Positions 47,511-63,285 of a stretch of 64,000 bases of DNA are shown in pieces. Source of the stretch: Adiantum capillus-veneris. Its lineage: Eukaryota > Streptophyta > Polypodiopsida > Polypodiales > Pteridaceae. The stretch is from NCBI GenBank assembly GCA_014529385.2, contig CM043968.1:23836013-23900012 (forward strand), read 5' to 3'. The notes beneath the pieces were generated by a model. It was not told the DNA's origin. It saw only the letters and a list, made by a program, of their open reading frames with translations, and did no database searches. Position numbers and translations under genes: made by a program. The first letter of the stretch is position 1. Every line of letters starts with the position of its first letter.

Positions 47511-50500
47511 TTACTCTAATGTAGCATTGTAAGCATTGACAAGGTTCATATTATCCTTAAGCTGTATTCCTTGCATCCATCTAGCATCTTCAAAAGGATA
47601 ATTTTTGAACTTAATAAGATACCGTTGGATAATCTTACCATGTCGTAGTACGTTGTCTTCATGCCGAAGGATAGCTTCGGGTTATAGCACCTATTGTTGG
47701 TCTTTGATTTCCGGAGGGTCTTCAATAACTGGTCCACTTGGTGGCTCTCTTTTGTAGGGCTTAAGTAGGCTCACATGAAAAGCATCGTGTATGAGCCAAT
47801 GGTTGGGCAACTTGAGTTGATAAGACATCTCATTGATTGGCTTCAAGATTTGAAAAGGACCGTAGTATCTTTTTGCTAGTTTAGCATAATACTTTTGATG
47901 GCCCATAGGATTTTTGTCCATTGTTTGCTTCAATCGAGCCTTGGGAAACTTAAGTAGGACCCAATCATTTTCTTTGAACGTTAAGGTCCTTTTGTGCTTG
48001 TCACTAGCATCTTTTTACCTTTGTTGAGAGATGGATATAGCCTCCTTAATCTTTTGGAAAAATTCTTGTAGATCACGGCTATACTCATCAACACAACGAA
48101 GATCTTCCCATGTACTTTAAGTAGCAAGGGACTTTTAGGTCTTCCTTCAATGATTTCAAAAGGTGCTTTTTCAGTAGATACATGGACAGTGTTATTGTAC
48201 GCATACTCTACAAGAGGTAAGTACTTTTCACATTGTGAGTGTTGATCTACTTCTGTAACATAAGTCAGATTGAGTATCGTAAGATTGGCTATCTCACTTT
48301 GGCCATCCGTTTGTGGGTGATAGGCCAAAGAGAAATTCAATCTTGTACCTAGATTTTTAAAGAGACCTTTCCAGAAATTACTCGTCATTCTAGGATCTCT
48401 ATCTAACACGATGGATGTTGGCAATCCATGGCGTTTGAAAATCTGGGATATGAAGAGAGTTGCCATTTAGTGTTCCTTAATAGTTTTTTTGATAGGAATA
48501 ACATGTGCTTGCTTGCTAAACCTGTCGACTATTGTCCATATTCGCGTATTCCCATGGATAGACTTAGGTAATCCAAAGATAAAATCCATGAATATACTCT
48601 CCCATGGTGAATTAGGGATTGGCAATGGCTGGAGTAATCCAGGTTGCTTCCCTCTATCATACTTAGTCTTTTGGGATAGCACACATTTTGAAACACACTC
48701 TTGTATGTCCACTTTCATGGTAGGCCAATAGAAATACGTCTACTCCTCGGAGAGTAGGTTGAATGCCTCTATGCCTCGCATAGGGAGGAGCATGGAATTC
48801 ATACATGACTTTCTCACGAAGGGAATGGGTAACACATAGCCTACTGCCATGGAGAAGATAACCATCCTGCAAGGTGAATGGCTCCTCTTTCTTCCCCAAA
48901 GCGAGGGCTGACATTATGTCTTTAAAGTCAGGGTCATTTGCATACTCATCTATCATAGACGATAGATCATTGTGAGTAGCTATAGACACTGCATTCATTT
49001 TTGGTCGTTGTGAAAGTGCATCGGCCACTTGATTGTGCTTACCAGCAACGTGAGCAATATGAAAATAAAATTACAAAATAAAATTTATCCACTTCATTTG
49101 TTTGTCGGAAAGCTTGGTTTGCATCATGAAGTATTTGAGACTTTGGTGGTCGGTTTGTAGAATAAATGGAGTCGCCAATAGATAGTGCTTCCATGTGTCT
49201 AGGACATGTAAAACAACTAGAAGCGCTTTCTCATAAATGCCCAAGACCCGTTCATCCGTATTGAGCCTTCGGCTCTCATATGCTATGGCATGCCCTTCTT
49301 GAAGCAAGACCACTCCAAGGCAATCACCACAAGCATCACATTGGACCTCAAATGGCTTTGAGAGATTTGGAAGCTTAAGGACTGGTTGGGAGGTAAGCTT
49401 CTCTTTGAGCTTGTCAAAAGCATTTTGCTCCTTAACAGTCCATGAGTACTTAACGTTCTTCTTTGTTAAGTCATGTAATGGTCCTGCTATTTGAGAGAAT
49501 TATGCTATGAAGCGTCTATAGAATGCACACATACCAATAAAGATTCTTAGCTCATGTAGATTCCTTGGATTAGGCCATGATTTTATTACCTCTAACTTTG
49601 ATGGATCCATACGAATACCATCTTGAGAGATAATATGACCTAAGTGTATTGAATCTCTTGAAGGAAAAATTCGCTTTTCTTTTGATTGAGAAAAATCTTG
49701 TTCTCCCTCAATGCTTGAAAAATCACTTGGAGATGTTGTTTGTGTTCCTCCAAGGAGTAGATGATGATATCATCAAAGAACACTCCATTGAATTTGTGGT
49801 AGGGTCTAAAAATTTTCTCCATTAGACGATTGAACGTGGTTGCTGCATTAGTCAAGCCAAAAGGCATGACTAAATATTCATAAAGACCAAACGTTGTACG
49901 AAACGCGGTCTTTAGATATCTTCATCCACTATCCTTATTTGGTGATAGCCACTTTTAAGGTCAATCCTACTGAAGTAGGTAGGGCCTTGTAGCTTATCAA
50001 ACAGATCTTCTACTTGAGACACGTGAAATTTGTTTTTGATAGTGATATGGTTTAGTGCTCGATAGTCCACACACATACGGTATGTACCATCTTTCTTTTG
50101 CATTAAAAGGACTGTAGAACAAAAGGGAGAGGAGCTAGGCCTCACCATCCCTTTGTCTACCAATTCTTGTACGTGCCTCATGATCTCCAATAAAGAGGCT
50201 TGTTAGGCGGTGAGGTTCCTTGTAGGAGGTCAATTTGATGGTCATCATCCCCTCGTTTTGGAGGTAAGTCCATAGGGATATCATCTATGAACACATCTTG
50301 GAATCCTTTTAGAAAATTAGACAAGTCTAACTCTTCTTAATTCCTACCATTTACATTTGATGAAACATTAGGAATTTTTAGGGACTCTTTGACAAAAATC
50401 ATGTATGCAAAAAATAAGCTCTTCATTGATTTATCAAAAGCGGGAGGATTCACAAGTGGTATAGTACGACCAGACTCACTAACATCTATATACATGCTCT

Positions 50501-50963
50501 TCCCCCTATAGGTGAAGTAGATTCTCCTTTTAGGGAACTTCATGTTGGCAGCCATGTGGTTGAACCATGGTGCCCCTAGGATAGCATCCTCATGTTGGAG
50601 AGGAGAGATGAAAAATTCTTCTTTGTTGACATAGCTTTGGACATGAAGCCTCAACTTCCCAATTAAGGGAGTAACGGAGACTTGCTGTCCCTTGAAAGCG
50701 GTGTCGACCGTTACCGTATCTCCCATCTCAAAAGCTTGAATGCCCAACTTGGTGGCCAACTCCGTTGATATGAAGTTGTGAGTAGAGCCAGGGTCAATTA
50801 AGATGAAGGCATCATGCTCCCTTACCTTTCCCCAAGTAATGGAGATGTGATCATTTGCAATGAGCATCCTCTTTTGGAGCTTCGATAGTGGAAGCTCTAG
50901 GAGTCTCATTGCGGGTATTTTCTCTTGGGGCAAGAACAATAGCCATGTCCTTGCTCCCCACAC
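47511..50963 (-). pseudogene. pol of chromovirus element A
   Basis: Minus-strand order: protease (AFILIDPGSTHNFISTELAT, 50.8 kb); reverse transcriptase (VRPSSSPFCSTVLLMQKKDG, YFSRIDLKSGYHQIRI, then MPFGLTNAATTFNRLM and GVFFDDIIIYS with active-site FDDI, 50.2-49.6 kb); RNase H (VLLQEGHAIAYESRRLNTDE and ILQTDHQSLKYF, 49.3-49.1 kb); integrase (ADALSQRPKMNAVS; ESIFMDFIFGLPKSIHG; SIVLDRDPRMTSNFWKGLF; YHPQTDGQSEIAN, 49.0-48.0 kb); C-terminal [20 protein letters not shown]; chromodomain [20 protein letters not shown]; stop TAA at 47511. Breaks lie between most of these blocks, so it is not functional. The chromodomain places it among plant chromoviruses. Confidence 0.92.
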
Positions 50964-52157
50964 TTAAAACATTTATGGTCCTTGTGAAAAGCTTCAAGCT
51001 CTTCAGGAGAGAGTTTGTTTTTACCTTTGTAAACTCCCTTCTCCTTGGACCGATTGTTGTTGTTGTTGGAATTGCCTTGGGAAGAATTTTGGGCATTGTT
51101 TTTTCCCTTTGCATCACTCTTGTCTTTGTTTTCCACGGGCTTGACATTCCGTACAGCCCCTTGTTGGAAATTTATGCGCAAAGCAACCATGGTGTGGTGG
51201 ATCACTTCGGTGATAGAATCGACCATCTCTTCACAGGTAGTCGCATACATAATTGTTGCTTTTTCTCGCTGAAATCTATATTTTGAAAGACAATAGCCTT
51301 GAGATGTAAATCCCAAAACTTGTCCACATATTTGTGAATAGACTCATGGGAGAGAAGCTTCAAACTTCGCCATTTGATAAGCACTTTGTCCTTTGCATCG
51401 CTTGCAAGGAATTGCTTCATGATGGAAACTGGTAGATTTTTCCATGTCTTTGGGGCTTCACCGTTGCCACAAAGGCTAACCCACCATAAACGAGTTGATT
51501 TTTGAAAGTGCATAGCTACATGGCATAGCTTGGAGGACTCCGTGAAGCCCTTGTCTCCAAAGGCCGCATCGAATTGCTGGATGAAGGAAAATACTTTGTC
51601 GGTGGCACCAAAGGTGCCATTGTAGGCAAGAAACTTGAGTTTTTGTGACCTTCCCCATGCAGGGTAAGATTTGCAATGTCCTCCACTCTTGTATTCTCTA
51701 GGAGGTGAAGAGGGTGACCTCTTTCTTGCCGTTTTCTTCCTTTGTTTCCTCTCTTCCCTTTCAGAGTGATGAGGAGAAGGATTGTGGGTTGACCATTTCC
51801 TCTTGGGAGGAGTTGGAGACCATCTAGATTGCCGTCTTCGTGGAGCCACATCTTCAGAGGAACTTAGGGATTCATTACTTTCCCGTTCTTTGGATTCCTC
51901 CTCTCGTATGGGAGAGAGTCTTCTTTTGGGGGTCTCATCAAGAGGCCTCCTAAGCTCTCTCTCCTCTTGGAGAGCAAGGAAAATCCCATAAGCACGAACT
52001 TGTTGAGTAACTTCGGCTTGCAAAGCAGGGTTTCCCATAGCTTCTGCAACCTAGTAACAAGATAATTGACAAACATGGGGGCATCATCATTAGCACCTTC
52101 ATGTGCAAAATCAAAGTTATCAATGTTCATTCTACTCTCTTGGTTATTGTCAGCCAT
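50906..52157 (-). pseudogene. gag of chromovirus element A
   Basis: Starts MADNNQESRMNIDNFDFAHE at 52157. A frameshift near 52040 leads to a Ser/Arg-rich linker and the gag core (KLKFLAYNGTFGATDKVFSF, HVAMHFQKSTRLWWVSL). Another shift near 51300 leads to the zinc knuckle CFKCGEQGHGYCSC at about 50940. It would form the virus-like particle. Confidence 0.88.
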
Positions 52158-52547
52158 GCTAATAGAGTTTGTGTGTTTACTTAGTGTATTCTTTGGCAAT
52201 TCAAAACCTTAGTTGCTACTCCTCTTAGCCTTTGAAAATCAGCACTTAAGCATCTACACCCATGGCTAACATTGGTTAAGTATAGAGAGTAGTGGAGTGG
52301 GTCTAATATTGCAGAATTGCCGAGGGATAGCTCCTTTCAAACTTCTTATGGCTCAATAATGGTAAAGCCGTAGGCAAGTCTAAAAAGACCCCATTATTAA
52401 GACCAAAGCTCCCAAGGTGTGCACCATATCCCACATAGTGGGCTCAACAAAACCGATAATAGATCCTAGTCCCACTTACCCTAATATAATTAACAAAATA
52501 AGCTACTTATGGACCTCTCTTCTTAAGCAACAAAAGAGAAACCAAAT

Positions 52548-52559
52548 GCTCTGATACCA
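52548..52559 (-). promoter_or_regulatory. Primer-binding site (tRNA-iMet) of element A
   Basis: Minus strand TGGTATCAGAGC, one base inside the 5' LTR end at 52561. Confidence 0.93.
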
Positions 52560-52560
52560 A

Positions 52561-53231
52561 TGTAATGGAAATGGCCTATGAACTCTGAGAATAGCGGAAG
52601 TGAGACTACTTTGAGAACATAGAGGGTGAACATAATTGATGGTAGCAACATAATCATAGTACTTAATTAACTTAGCATGAACAATACTTTTGCAAGAGAT
52701 AAAGTTTAGAGAACTTGACAACAATTGAGGACCGGATCTATGTGGAGCTGGTCCCCCCTCCAATAGGCATTTGTATTATAGATTCTCCCATCAAGAGAGA
52801 CTTGGTACAATACAATCTTTGTGTTCCTTGTGACCCAGGTGATGCAATGAATATAGAAAGCTTCATGCATCACGAGCATAACATAGACTTTGCAAAAAGC
52901 ATTAACTATCCCAAGCCTCAGTCCCAAGGCCTCAAACACCTTCAAAGGTGGAGAGAGCTAGCGGGGAATGCGGGTAGGGAAGAGGAAGAAGAAACATTCA
53001 TAGGAGAAAGAAATAGTTTCTCACTTATCATCACTCTTCTTGCTAGCATACATAATAGCATAGTAATGAAGATAGAGAAGATGACAAGCTTAAGCATTGA
53101 AGCATGGCTCTTGGTTGTATTTTGCATTCCATAGCCAAGAGTGTTGGTGTAGGCTCTCAACTTCTCTACTAGCTTGGAGAAGGAGATGGAGATCTTGCAC
53201 TTTGCACTTCACACAATGAGTGTGTGTGCGT
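52561..53231 (-). mobile_element. 5' LTR of element A, inner part
   Basis: Matches 45631-46320, beginning TGTAATGGAAATGGCC on the plus strand. Cut at a (TG)n tract by the copia element. Confidence 0.9.
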
Positions 53232-53454
53232 TGTTAAGTATGGAGCCTGATTTACCCTTGTAATTTTCTGTGGTAAAAGCGCACATTTGTAAGGCCCCCA
53301 TTATGAGGAGAAGCCATCGTGCGTGAAGGAAAATCACTTACCGGAAACCAAAATTTTCACGGACAAGAATCAGGGGCAACTTTAGAGGCCTCCTCCGCCC
53401 CTGAGACTTTTTTTCGCCGGAATATTATGGCCGGACGGCGGCCGGAAAGTGGTC

Positions 53455-53545
53455 GGAAAACAACCGGTCGGTTGGCCGGTGGCCGGTAGTCAATGGCCGA
53501 TGGCCGGTGGTCGGAAGTCAATGGCCGGTGGCCGGTGGCCGAATT
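53455..53545. repeat. GGCCGGTGGCCGG minisatellite in the copia LTR
   Basis: Short tandem and inverted units of GGCCGGTGGCCGGTAGTCAAT type. The 3' LTR copy (58195-58300) has one extra unit. Confidence 0.85.
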
Positions 53546-53671
53546 CAAAAGCGGACTTGTCTTCTCAAGGACGGCCACACATGGGCGGATTGGAGGGTCC
53601 GATTTGGACTTATTCGCATAAGGGCGGCTACACATGGCTGCCTCTCATAAGAGAGGGCAGCCCTTTTGGCC

Positions 53672-53678
53672 TATAAAA
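53672..53678 (+). promoter_or_regulatory. TATA box of the copia 5' LTR
   Basis: TATAAAA within GGCCTATAAAAGGAGGCC. The same motif is at 58430-58436 in the 3' LTR. Confidence 0.8.
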
Positions 53679-53982
53679 GGAGGCCATTTCTACACACATT
53701 TTATAGTGTGAAGCTGATGCAACAAGGTGAGTGTGAGGTGGTGAGAGTGAAGCAAGGCGAGAGCTCTATCAAGGGTTTAATCCCTTTGTAAACTACTTCT
53801 TCTTTTGAAGTGCTAAAGCCATTGAGTGGCTGCTTTCCCATGGACGTAGCCCACATTGGGTGAACCACGTATATCGTGTGTACTCTCTCTCTACTCTATA
53901 ATCTCTTGTGTGTGAAATATATCTCTCTCCATTAAGTAATCTACTCAAAAATCTATTTAGCTACGTCTTATTTTCTAACAAC

Positions 53983-53994
53983 TGGTATCAGAGC
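53983..53994 (+). promoter_or_regulatory. Primer-binding site (tRNA-iMet) of the copia element
   Basis: TGGTATCAGAGC two bases after the 5' LTR. Confidence 0.94.
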
Positions 53995-54053
53995 AAGGTT
54001 TGCTCGTAGCTAAATTATCTCAAGGAAATGATTCCTTGAATTGAGTGGGAGTT

Positions 54054-57000
54054 ATGGCGGAGGAAGGGAAGCTCAAGATTGAGAAGTTCAATGGCAAAAA
54101 CTACCAACATTGGAAGATGCAGATTGAAGACTATCTCTACCAGAAGGACCTCTATTTGCCACTAGGCGGTCTTGCGAAGAAGCCCGCAACAATGGCAGAT
54201 GAAGCATGGATTGTCCTTGATCGAAAGGCACTGGGAACAATCCGGTTAAGCTTGGCGTCAACGGTGGCCTTCAATGTTTCGGAGATGAAGACCACGGAGG
54301 ACTTGATGAAGTCACTTGACGACTTCTACGAGAAACCATCGGCATCCAATAAGGTATTTCTTATGAAGCGCTTGTTCAATCTAAAGATGGCAGAGAATGG
54401 TTCAGTTGCAGAACACCTAAATGACTTTAACACAAACATAAGTCAACTTCGATCAGTGAAAATCAATTTCGATGACGAAGTGCGAGCTCTCCTTATACTA
54501 TCGTCTCTACCGGATAGTTGGGACAGCCTTGTGATGGCTGTAAGTAATTCTATCTCTGGCACAAATACTCTTAAGTTTGATGATGTTGTGGGTGTTCTCC
54601 TAAGCGAGGAAATGTGAAGGAGAAGCACAGGAGAATCATCAAGTGCTGCACTATCAGTGGAAACAAGAGGAAGGCCTAAGGAGAGGTTCAAAAACCAAAA
54701 GGGTCGTGATCGCTCAAGGCGGAGCAAGTCACGCACAAAGTCAATTCTTGAATGTTGGAACTGCGGCAAGAAGGGCCACGTCAAGAAGGATTGCTGGTCC
54801 AAGAAGAAGAAGGAGACAGAGTCTCAAGACAACAAGCCAATATCGGAGGCCAATGTGGCAGGTAAAGTAGAGCAAGATGCTCTAATTCTCTCATTAGACA
54901 ATGTGTCTAATTCCTGGATAGTAGATTCCGGGGCTTCATTCCATGCGACACCACACAAGCAACATTTCCAAGACTACACCAAAGGTAATTTTGGGTATGT
55001 ATACTTGGGAGATGATGAAGCTTGTGAGATTGTCGGCAAAGGTACAGTTTCTGTCAAAACGGCTAACGGAAATGAATGGAAGCTTAAAGATGTTAGGCAT
55101 GTTCCTTCTCTTCGCAAAAATTTGATCTCTACAGGACAATTGGACGATGAAGGTCACAACATTGTATTCGGAAACAAACGGTGGAAGATCTCAAAGGGAT
55201 CTTTGGTGGTTGCCAAGGGAGAAAAAGTCGGTACACTTTACTTGTGTATTGTTAGCACGCAACCTTCAACTTGTGCAGCAACTACAGAAGTTGATAGTGC
55301 GGTGTGGCACTACCGACTTGGGCATATGAGTGCCAAAGGAATGCAAATCCTTCAAACAAAGAAGCTTCTACCAGGTTTGAAAGAAGTGGACTTAGAGTTC
55401 TGTGAATATTGTGTTTATGGTAAACAAAAGAGGGTAAAATTTCAAAAATCAAGAACTGAAAGAAAAAATAAAAAACTTGAGTTGGTTCATTCTGATGTTT
55501 GGGGTCCTGCAAGTACACCATCACTTGGTGGCTCATTGTACTATGTAACATTCAAAAACATGGGTTTATGTCATGAAGAATAAATCCGATGTATTTTCCA
55601 TATTTCAAAGGTGGAAAGCCTTTGTGGAGAATGAAACAGGTACCAAGGTTAAATGCCTCAGATCCGACAATGGAGGCGAATATTGCAGCCAAGCCTTTGA
55701 AAGCTTTTGTGCTAGCAATGGCATTTGAAGGCAAAGGACAACCCCAAGGACACCTCAACAAAATGGGATTTCGGAAAGGATGAACAGAACAATCATGTAA
55801 CGAGCACGAAGCATGCGGCTACATGCAGGCCTACCGCTTGAGCTTTGGGCGGAAGCTGTAAGTACGTCTGTGTACTTAATCAATCGGTCACCCTCAACGG
55901 CATTGGATGGGGGAGTTCCAGAAGAGGCATGGACAGGTAAACCGGTGAATTATGCATTTCTCAAAGTGTTTGGGTGTGAGGCTTTCATGCACATAGATAG
56001 AAGCCTGAGATCAAAGCTAGATGCAAAGTCCAAAAAGTGTTTCTTCATTGGCTATGGAGAAGGAGACTTTGGGTATCGCCTATGGAATCCTAAAGATGGT
56101 AAAATCTTAAGGAGTAGGGATGCAATTTTTAACGAACAAAATATGTACAAAGATTACTTGGAAAGAAAACAAACAAAAGAAACAGGTGATGAGTACATGG
56201 AGCTTGAGGACAGTGAAGACTCAAGGACTGCAAACGGTGACAATGTGCAACAACGTCAACCAAATGAGGAGCCTCAACCTATTCCCCGAAGATCTACAAG
56301 AGCAAGTAGACCTCCAGAAAGGTTTGTTCCTTCCTTCAGCCATCTCTTGATCTCAGATTCTGGAGAGCCGGAATCATACGAAGAAGCTATGCAACATGAA
56401 TCCAAAGAAGAATGGACGAAGAGCATGCAAGTGGAGATGGACTCACTACATCGCAACCAAACATGGGAGTTGGTTAAGTTGCCTAAAGGTCAAAACAAAT
56501 GGGTGTACAAGCTGAAGGAAGAAGAAGGTGGGAAGAAAAGGTACAAGTGTAGGCTTGTGGTAAAAGGTTTTTCTCAAAAGAAAGGTATCGACTTCAATGA
56601 AATATTTTCTCATGTTGTAAAAATGAACTCAATTAGGCTTGTCTTAAGCTTTGTGGCTGCTCATGATCTAAATCTCGAGCAAATGGATGTAAATACGACA
56701 TTCCCTCACGGGGACTTAGAGGAGGAAATCTACATGCTTCAACCAAAGGGGTATGAAGTAAAAGGTAAGGAGAAAATGGTTTGCAGATTACAGAAGATCT
56801 TGTATGGTTTAAAACAAGCATAAAGACAATGGTACTTGAAGTTTGATCGATGGATGTTGGATCATGGATTCACAAGATGCAACTCGGATCACTGCGTCTA
56901 CACGAAGAATTTGAAAGATGGGAAATTCATCATCCTAATGTTGTATGTTGATGACATGTTGATTGCAAGTGCTAACATGCAGGACATCAAAGACCGAAAA

Positions 57001-57906
57001 GAGGAGCTATCCAAATCTTTTTCAATGAAAGATTTAGGTGCTGCAAAGAGGATACTTGGTATGAAAATATCAAGGGACAGGACGAAGAAGACAATAAAGC
57101 TATCTCAAGAAGATTACATCAAGAAGGTACTAGAAAGGTTTGCAATACAAAATGCAAAACCAGTTTCTACACCTTTGGCTGGTCATTTTAAACTAACGAA
57201 GGATATGTGTCCAAAGACACAAGAGGAGATAGCCTATATGTCTAAAGTTCCATATGCTACAACGGTAGGTTCTTTTATGTATGCTATGGTCTGGACAAGG
57301 CCAGACATTGCACATGCAGTGGGAGTTGTGAGTAGGTTCATGGACAACCCAGGTAAAGAGCATTGGCAAGCTGTGAAGTGGATACTTAGGTATCTAAAAG
57401 GGACAACAACAAATGCTTTGTATTTTGGAGGAACTGATATTTTTCTAGAAGGGTATGTTGATGCAGATATGGCAGGTGACAAAGATACTCGAAGGAGCAC
57501 TACTGGCTATGTGTTCACGGTTGGAGGCACTGCAGTAAGCTGGGCTTCAAAGCTGCAGAAAGTGGTTTCACTTTCTACCACGGAAGCAGAGTATGTAGCA
57601 ATGACGGAGGCAAGCAAAGAAATTCTGTGGCTTCACAGATTCTTGGAAGAGCTTGGATTCAAACAAGACAATTGTGTCTTGTACAGTGATAGCCAAAGCG
57701 CTATCCATCTTGCGAAGAACTAAGCCTTTCATTCAAGGACAAAGCACATTGAGGTGAGATATCACTTCATACGCACTCTTTTGGAAGAGGGACAGCTAAA
57801 GCTAGGAAAGGTGCATACAAGTGAAAATCCTGGAGACATGTTTACAAAGGTGGTCAACAAGGAGAAGTTGAGCTTTTGCTCATCTTCAATTGGCATTCAA
57901 GGATAA
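54054..57906 (+). pseudogene. Copia gag-pol polyprotein (recently inactivated)
   Basis: gag begins MAEEGKLKIEKFNGKNYQHW. An in-frame TGA at 54615 precedes the zinc knuckle CWNCGKKGHVKKDC. Then come protease (SWIVDSGASFHATP), pre-integrase (WHYRLGHMSAKGMQ, CEYCVYGKQKRVKF) and integrase (LVHSDVWGPASTPSLGG). A +1 shift near 55555 follows, then LRSDNGGEYCSQAF, TPQQNGISERMNRT and LLPLELWAEA-like sequence. Reverse transcriptase has NKWVYKLKEEEGGKKRYKCR, LEQMDVNTTFPHGDLEEEIY and FIILMLYVDDMLIAS. RNase H has GYVDADMAGDKDTRRSTTGY, SLSTTEAEYVAM and LYSDSQSAIHLAKN. Further stops are at 55726, 55798, 56821 and 57721; the frame ends at 57904-57906. Gene order PR-INT-RT-RH is diagnostic of Ty1/copia, and the words are Tnt1-like. 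Confidence 0.96.
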
Positions 57907-57954
57907 GAAGCCAGAATGGAAAGCAGTCACAGGTTTGGTTTGGAGATCAGTCTC

Positions 57955-57966
57955 CAAGTGGAAGAT
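57955..57966 (+). promoter_or_regulatory. Polypurine tract of the copia element
   Basis: CAAGTGGAAGAT directly before TGTTAAG, the usual plant copia PPT form. Confidence 0.85.
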
Positions 57967-58741
57967 TGTTAAGTATGGAGCCTGATTTACCCTTGTAATT
58001 TTCTGTGGTAAAAGCGCACATTTGTAAGGCCCCCATTATGAGGAGAAGCCATCGTGCGTGAAGGAAAATCACTTACCGGAAACCAAAATTTTCACGGACA
58101 AGAATCAGGGGCAACTTTAGAGGCCTCCTCCGCCTCCGATACTTTTTTTTCCGCCGAAATATTATGGCTGGACGGCGGCCGGAAAGTGGTCGGAAAACAA
58201 CCGGTCGGTTGGCCGGTGGCCGGTAGTCAATGGCCGATGGCCGGTGGTCGGAAGTCAATGGCCGGTGGCCGGTGGCCAAATTCAATGGCCGGTGGCCGAA
58301 TTCAAAAGCGGACTTGTCTTCTCAAGGGCGGCCACACATGGGCTGATTGGAGGGTTCGATTTGGATTTTATTCGCACAAGGGCGGCTACACATGGCTGTC
58401 TCTCATAAGAGAGGGCAGCCCTTTTGGCCTATAAAAGGAGGCCATTTCTACACACATTTTATAGTGTGAAGTTGATGCAACAAGGTGAGTGTGAGGTGGT
58501 GAGAGTGAAGCAAGGCGGGAGCTCTATCAAGGGTTTAATCCCTTTGTAAACTACTTCTTCTTTTGAAGTGCTAAATCCATTGAGTGGCTGCTTTCCCGTG
58601 GACGTAGCTCACATTGGGTGAACCACGTATATCGTGTGTACTCTCTCTCTCTCTCTACTCTATAATCTCTTGTGTGTGAAATCTATCTCTCTCCATTAAG
58701 TAATCTACTCAAAAATCTATTTAGCTACGTCTTATTTTCTA

Positions 58742-58744
<3 letters not shown>
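57967..58744 (+). mobile_element. 3' LTR of the copia element
   Basis: 778 bp, same ends as the 5' LTR. Longer mainly through an extra CAATGGCCGGTGGCC unit and small indels; a handful of substitutions otherwise. Confidence 0.95.
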
Positions 58745-59699
<955 letters not shown>

Positions 59700-60552
59700 C
59701 GTTGTGTCAGAGGGGGAGAGGAGCTTCTATGTGCGCCAATCTTACTGTGAGAATCTAGGTAAGGCTTACTCAACCCACACACATAGAAAAATTGAGAGAG
59801 AGCGCCCTCATCTACGCAAGATGAGATAGTGAAAAGGAAGGCAAACTTTAAACTCTTTTTAGCTAAACTTCTCTCTTCTTCTTTAATTATGGAGTTAACA
59901 AGAATTATGTATGTCAATTAATAAACATGGAGTGATCAGCCATGTTGACTTCCATTCCCACCCATATCCTCTCACTAGGTCGTATTCGAGTAGAGGAATG
60001 GAGGGAGCTTTTTATGGAAAATTGACGGGTTGAAAAATTTATTGAAAAAACTCTCTCTAAGCACTTTGTGTTGGATTCCTTAATCTTATGCAAAAAGCTC
60101 CCACAGCCAAATGCTGGTTAATGCTGCAGCCCGTCACCTGTCATTGTGCCATAACATTAACAGACACCGTTGGTGAGTGGTGGTTGGGTGGTTGGAGGTC
60201 TTATGTGCACTTCTAACAATGTGCCTACGAACAAGGTACAATACATATAAAGACAAGTGTTGTAGTAGGTGTGAGTGTCAGTAAGACCCTTCATGTTCCA
60301 TTTGCAATCATTTTTTTTAGTAAATTCTCCAATATCAATTCTCTACACTGACTTGGGGTAAGGTCATGTAGTCGTGCTTTACTGCTATCCAACTAGAGCA
60401 ACCGGTTAACTATTTCGCGATAGGGTGGTTGGAGCATAGAGGACATCTGACACTCACCAAGAGCATCTTGAACATCTGCCACTACTATTTAAAGCAAACC
60501 ACGAACTCAAAATGTTGTTCATCGAAAAGAAGAGAAAGTCTTATGTCCTCTG

Positions 60553-60558
<6 letters not shown>
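59700..60558. other. Intergenic, no gene seen
   Basis: No open frame with recognisable content. Confidence 0.45.
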
Positions 60559-60619
<61 letters not shown>

Positions 60620-60620
60620 G

Positions 60621-60660
<40 letters not shown>
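60559..60660. repeat. (GA)n / (GATA)n microsatellite
   Basis: Long GA run interrupted by four GATA units at 60622-60638. Confidence 0.95.
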
Positions 60661-60661
<1 letters not shown>

Positions 60662-60837
60662 TCAGCCGAGATAGAGAATAGCATAAAAGAAGAGTAGAGA
60701 CACAACGAGAGAGAAAAAGATAGAGATAGGGTGATGACCTCAATTACACTAATCCTTGCAAATAAAAAACAAACCTACTAACTCCTATTTATAGGATCCC
60801 TCTTACAAAAGCTCTCTTTGACTCCCTTTGGCAATCA

Positions 60838-63047
<2,210 letters not shown>

Positions 63048-63280
63048 CTCATACTAAAACCAAGCGCTAGCACTCAGCATGTCCCCCCATTTTGACCACT
63101 CATGGTTGTTGGACAAGGCTTTGAAGCTAGGGGCCACTCACAATGTTTTGCTAGCGCCACCAATCTGCATCCCTCCCTCTCTTTCTCATGCTCATGCTAA
63201 AAAAGAGTGCTAGCGCTCAACATGTCCCCCTCTTTTGACCACTCATGGTTGTTGTACAAAGCTTTGAAGCTAGGGTCCAA
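63048..63280. repeat. About 90-bp direct repeat upstream of the kinase fragment
   Basis: 63048-63135 and 63190-63280 share CATGCTCATRCTAAAA, GCTAGC, CAACATGTCCCCC-like sequence, TTTTGACCACTCATGGTTGT and GCTTTGAAGCTAGGG. Confidence 0.8.
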
Positions 63281-63285
63281 CCAAG

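Larger units (their letters stand above)
53232..53980 (+). mobile_element. 5' LTR of the copia element
   Basis: 749 bp, TGTTAAGTATGGAGCC to TTATTTTCTAACA. It has a GGCCGGTGGCCGG-type minisatellite at about 53455-53545 and a TATA box at 53672. Confidence 0.95.
53232..58744 (+). mobile_element. Tnt1-like Ty1/copia element nested in LTR A
   Basis: 5513 bp: 5' LTR 53232-53980, PBS, gag-pol 54054-57906, PPT, 3' LTR 57967-58744. Flanks are TGCGT (left) and TGTGT (right), a plausible 5-bp target duplication in a TG tract. Both LTRs and all domains are present, but a few stops and one frameshift disable it. Confidence 0.95.

Noticed and set aside
50888-51286. 132-aa hydrophobic plus-strand ORF resembling a membrane protein
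   Set aside because: It is antisense to gag of chromovirus A; the minus strand carries the zinc knuckle.
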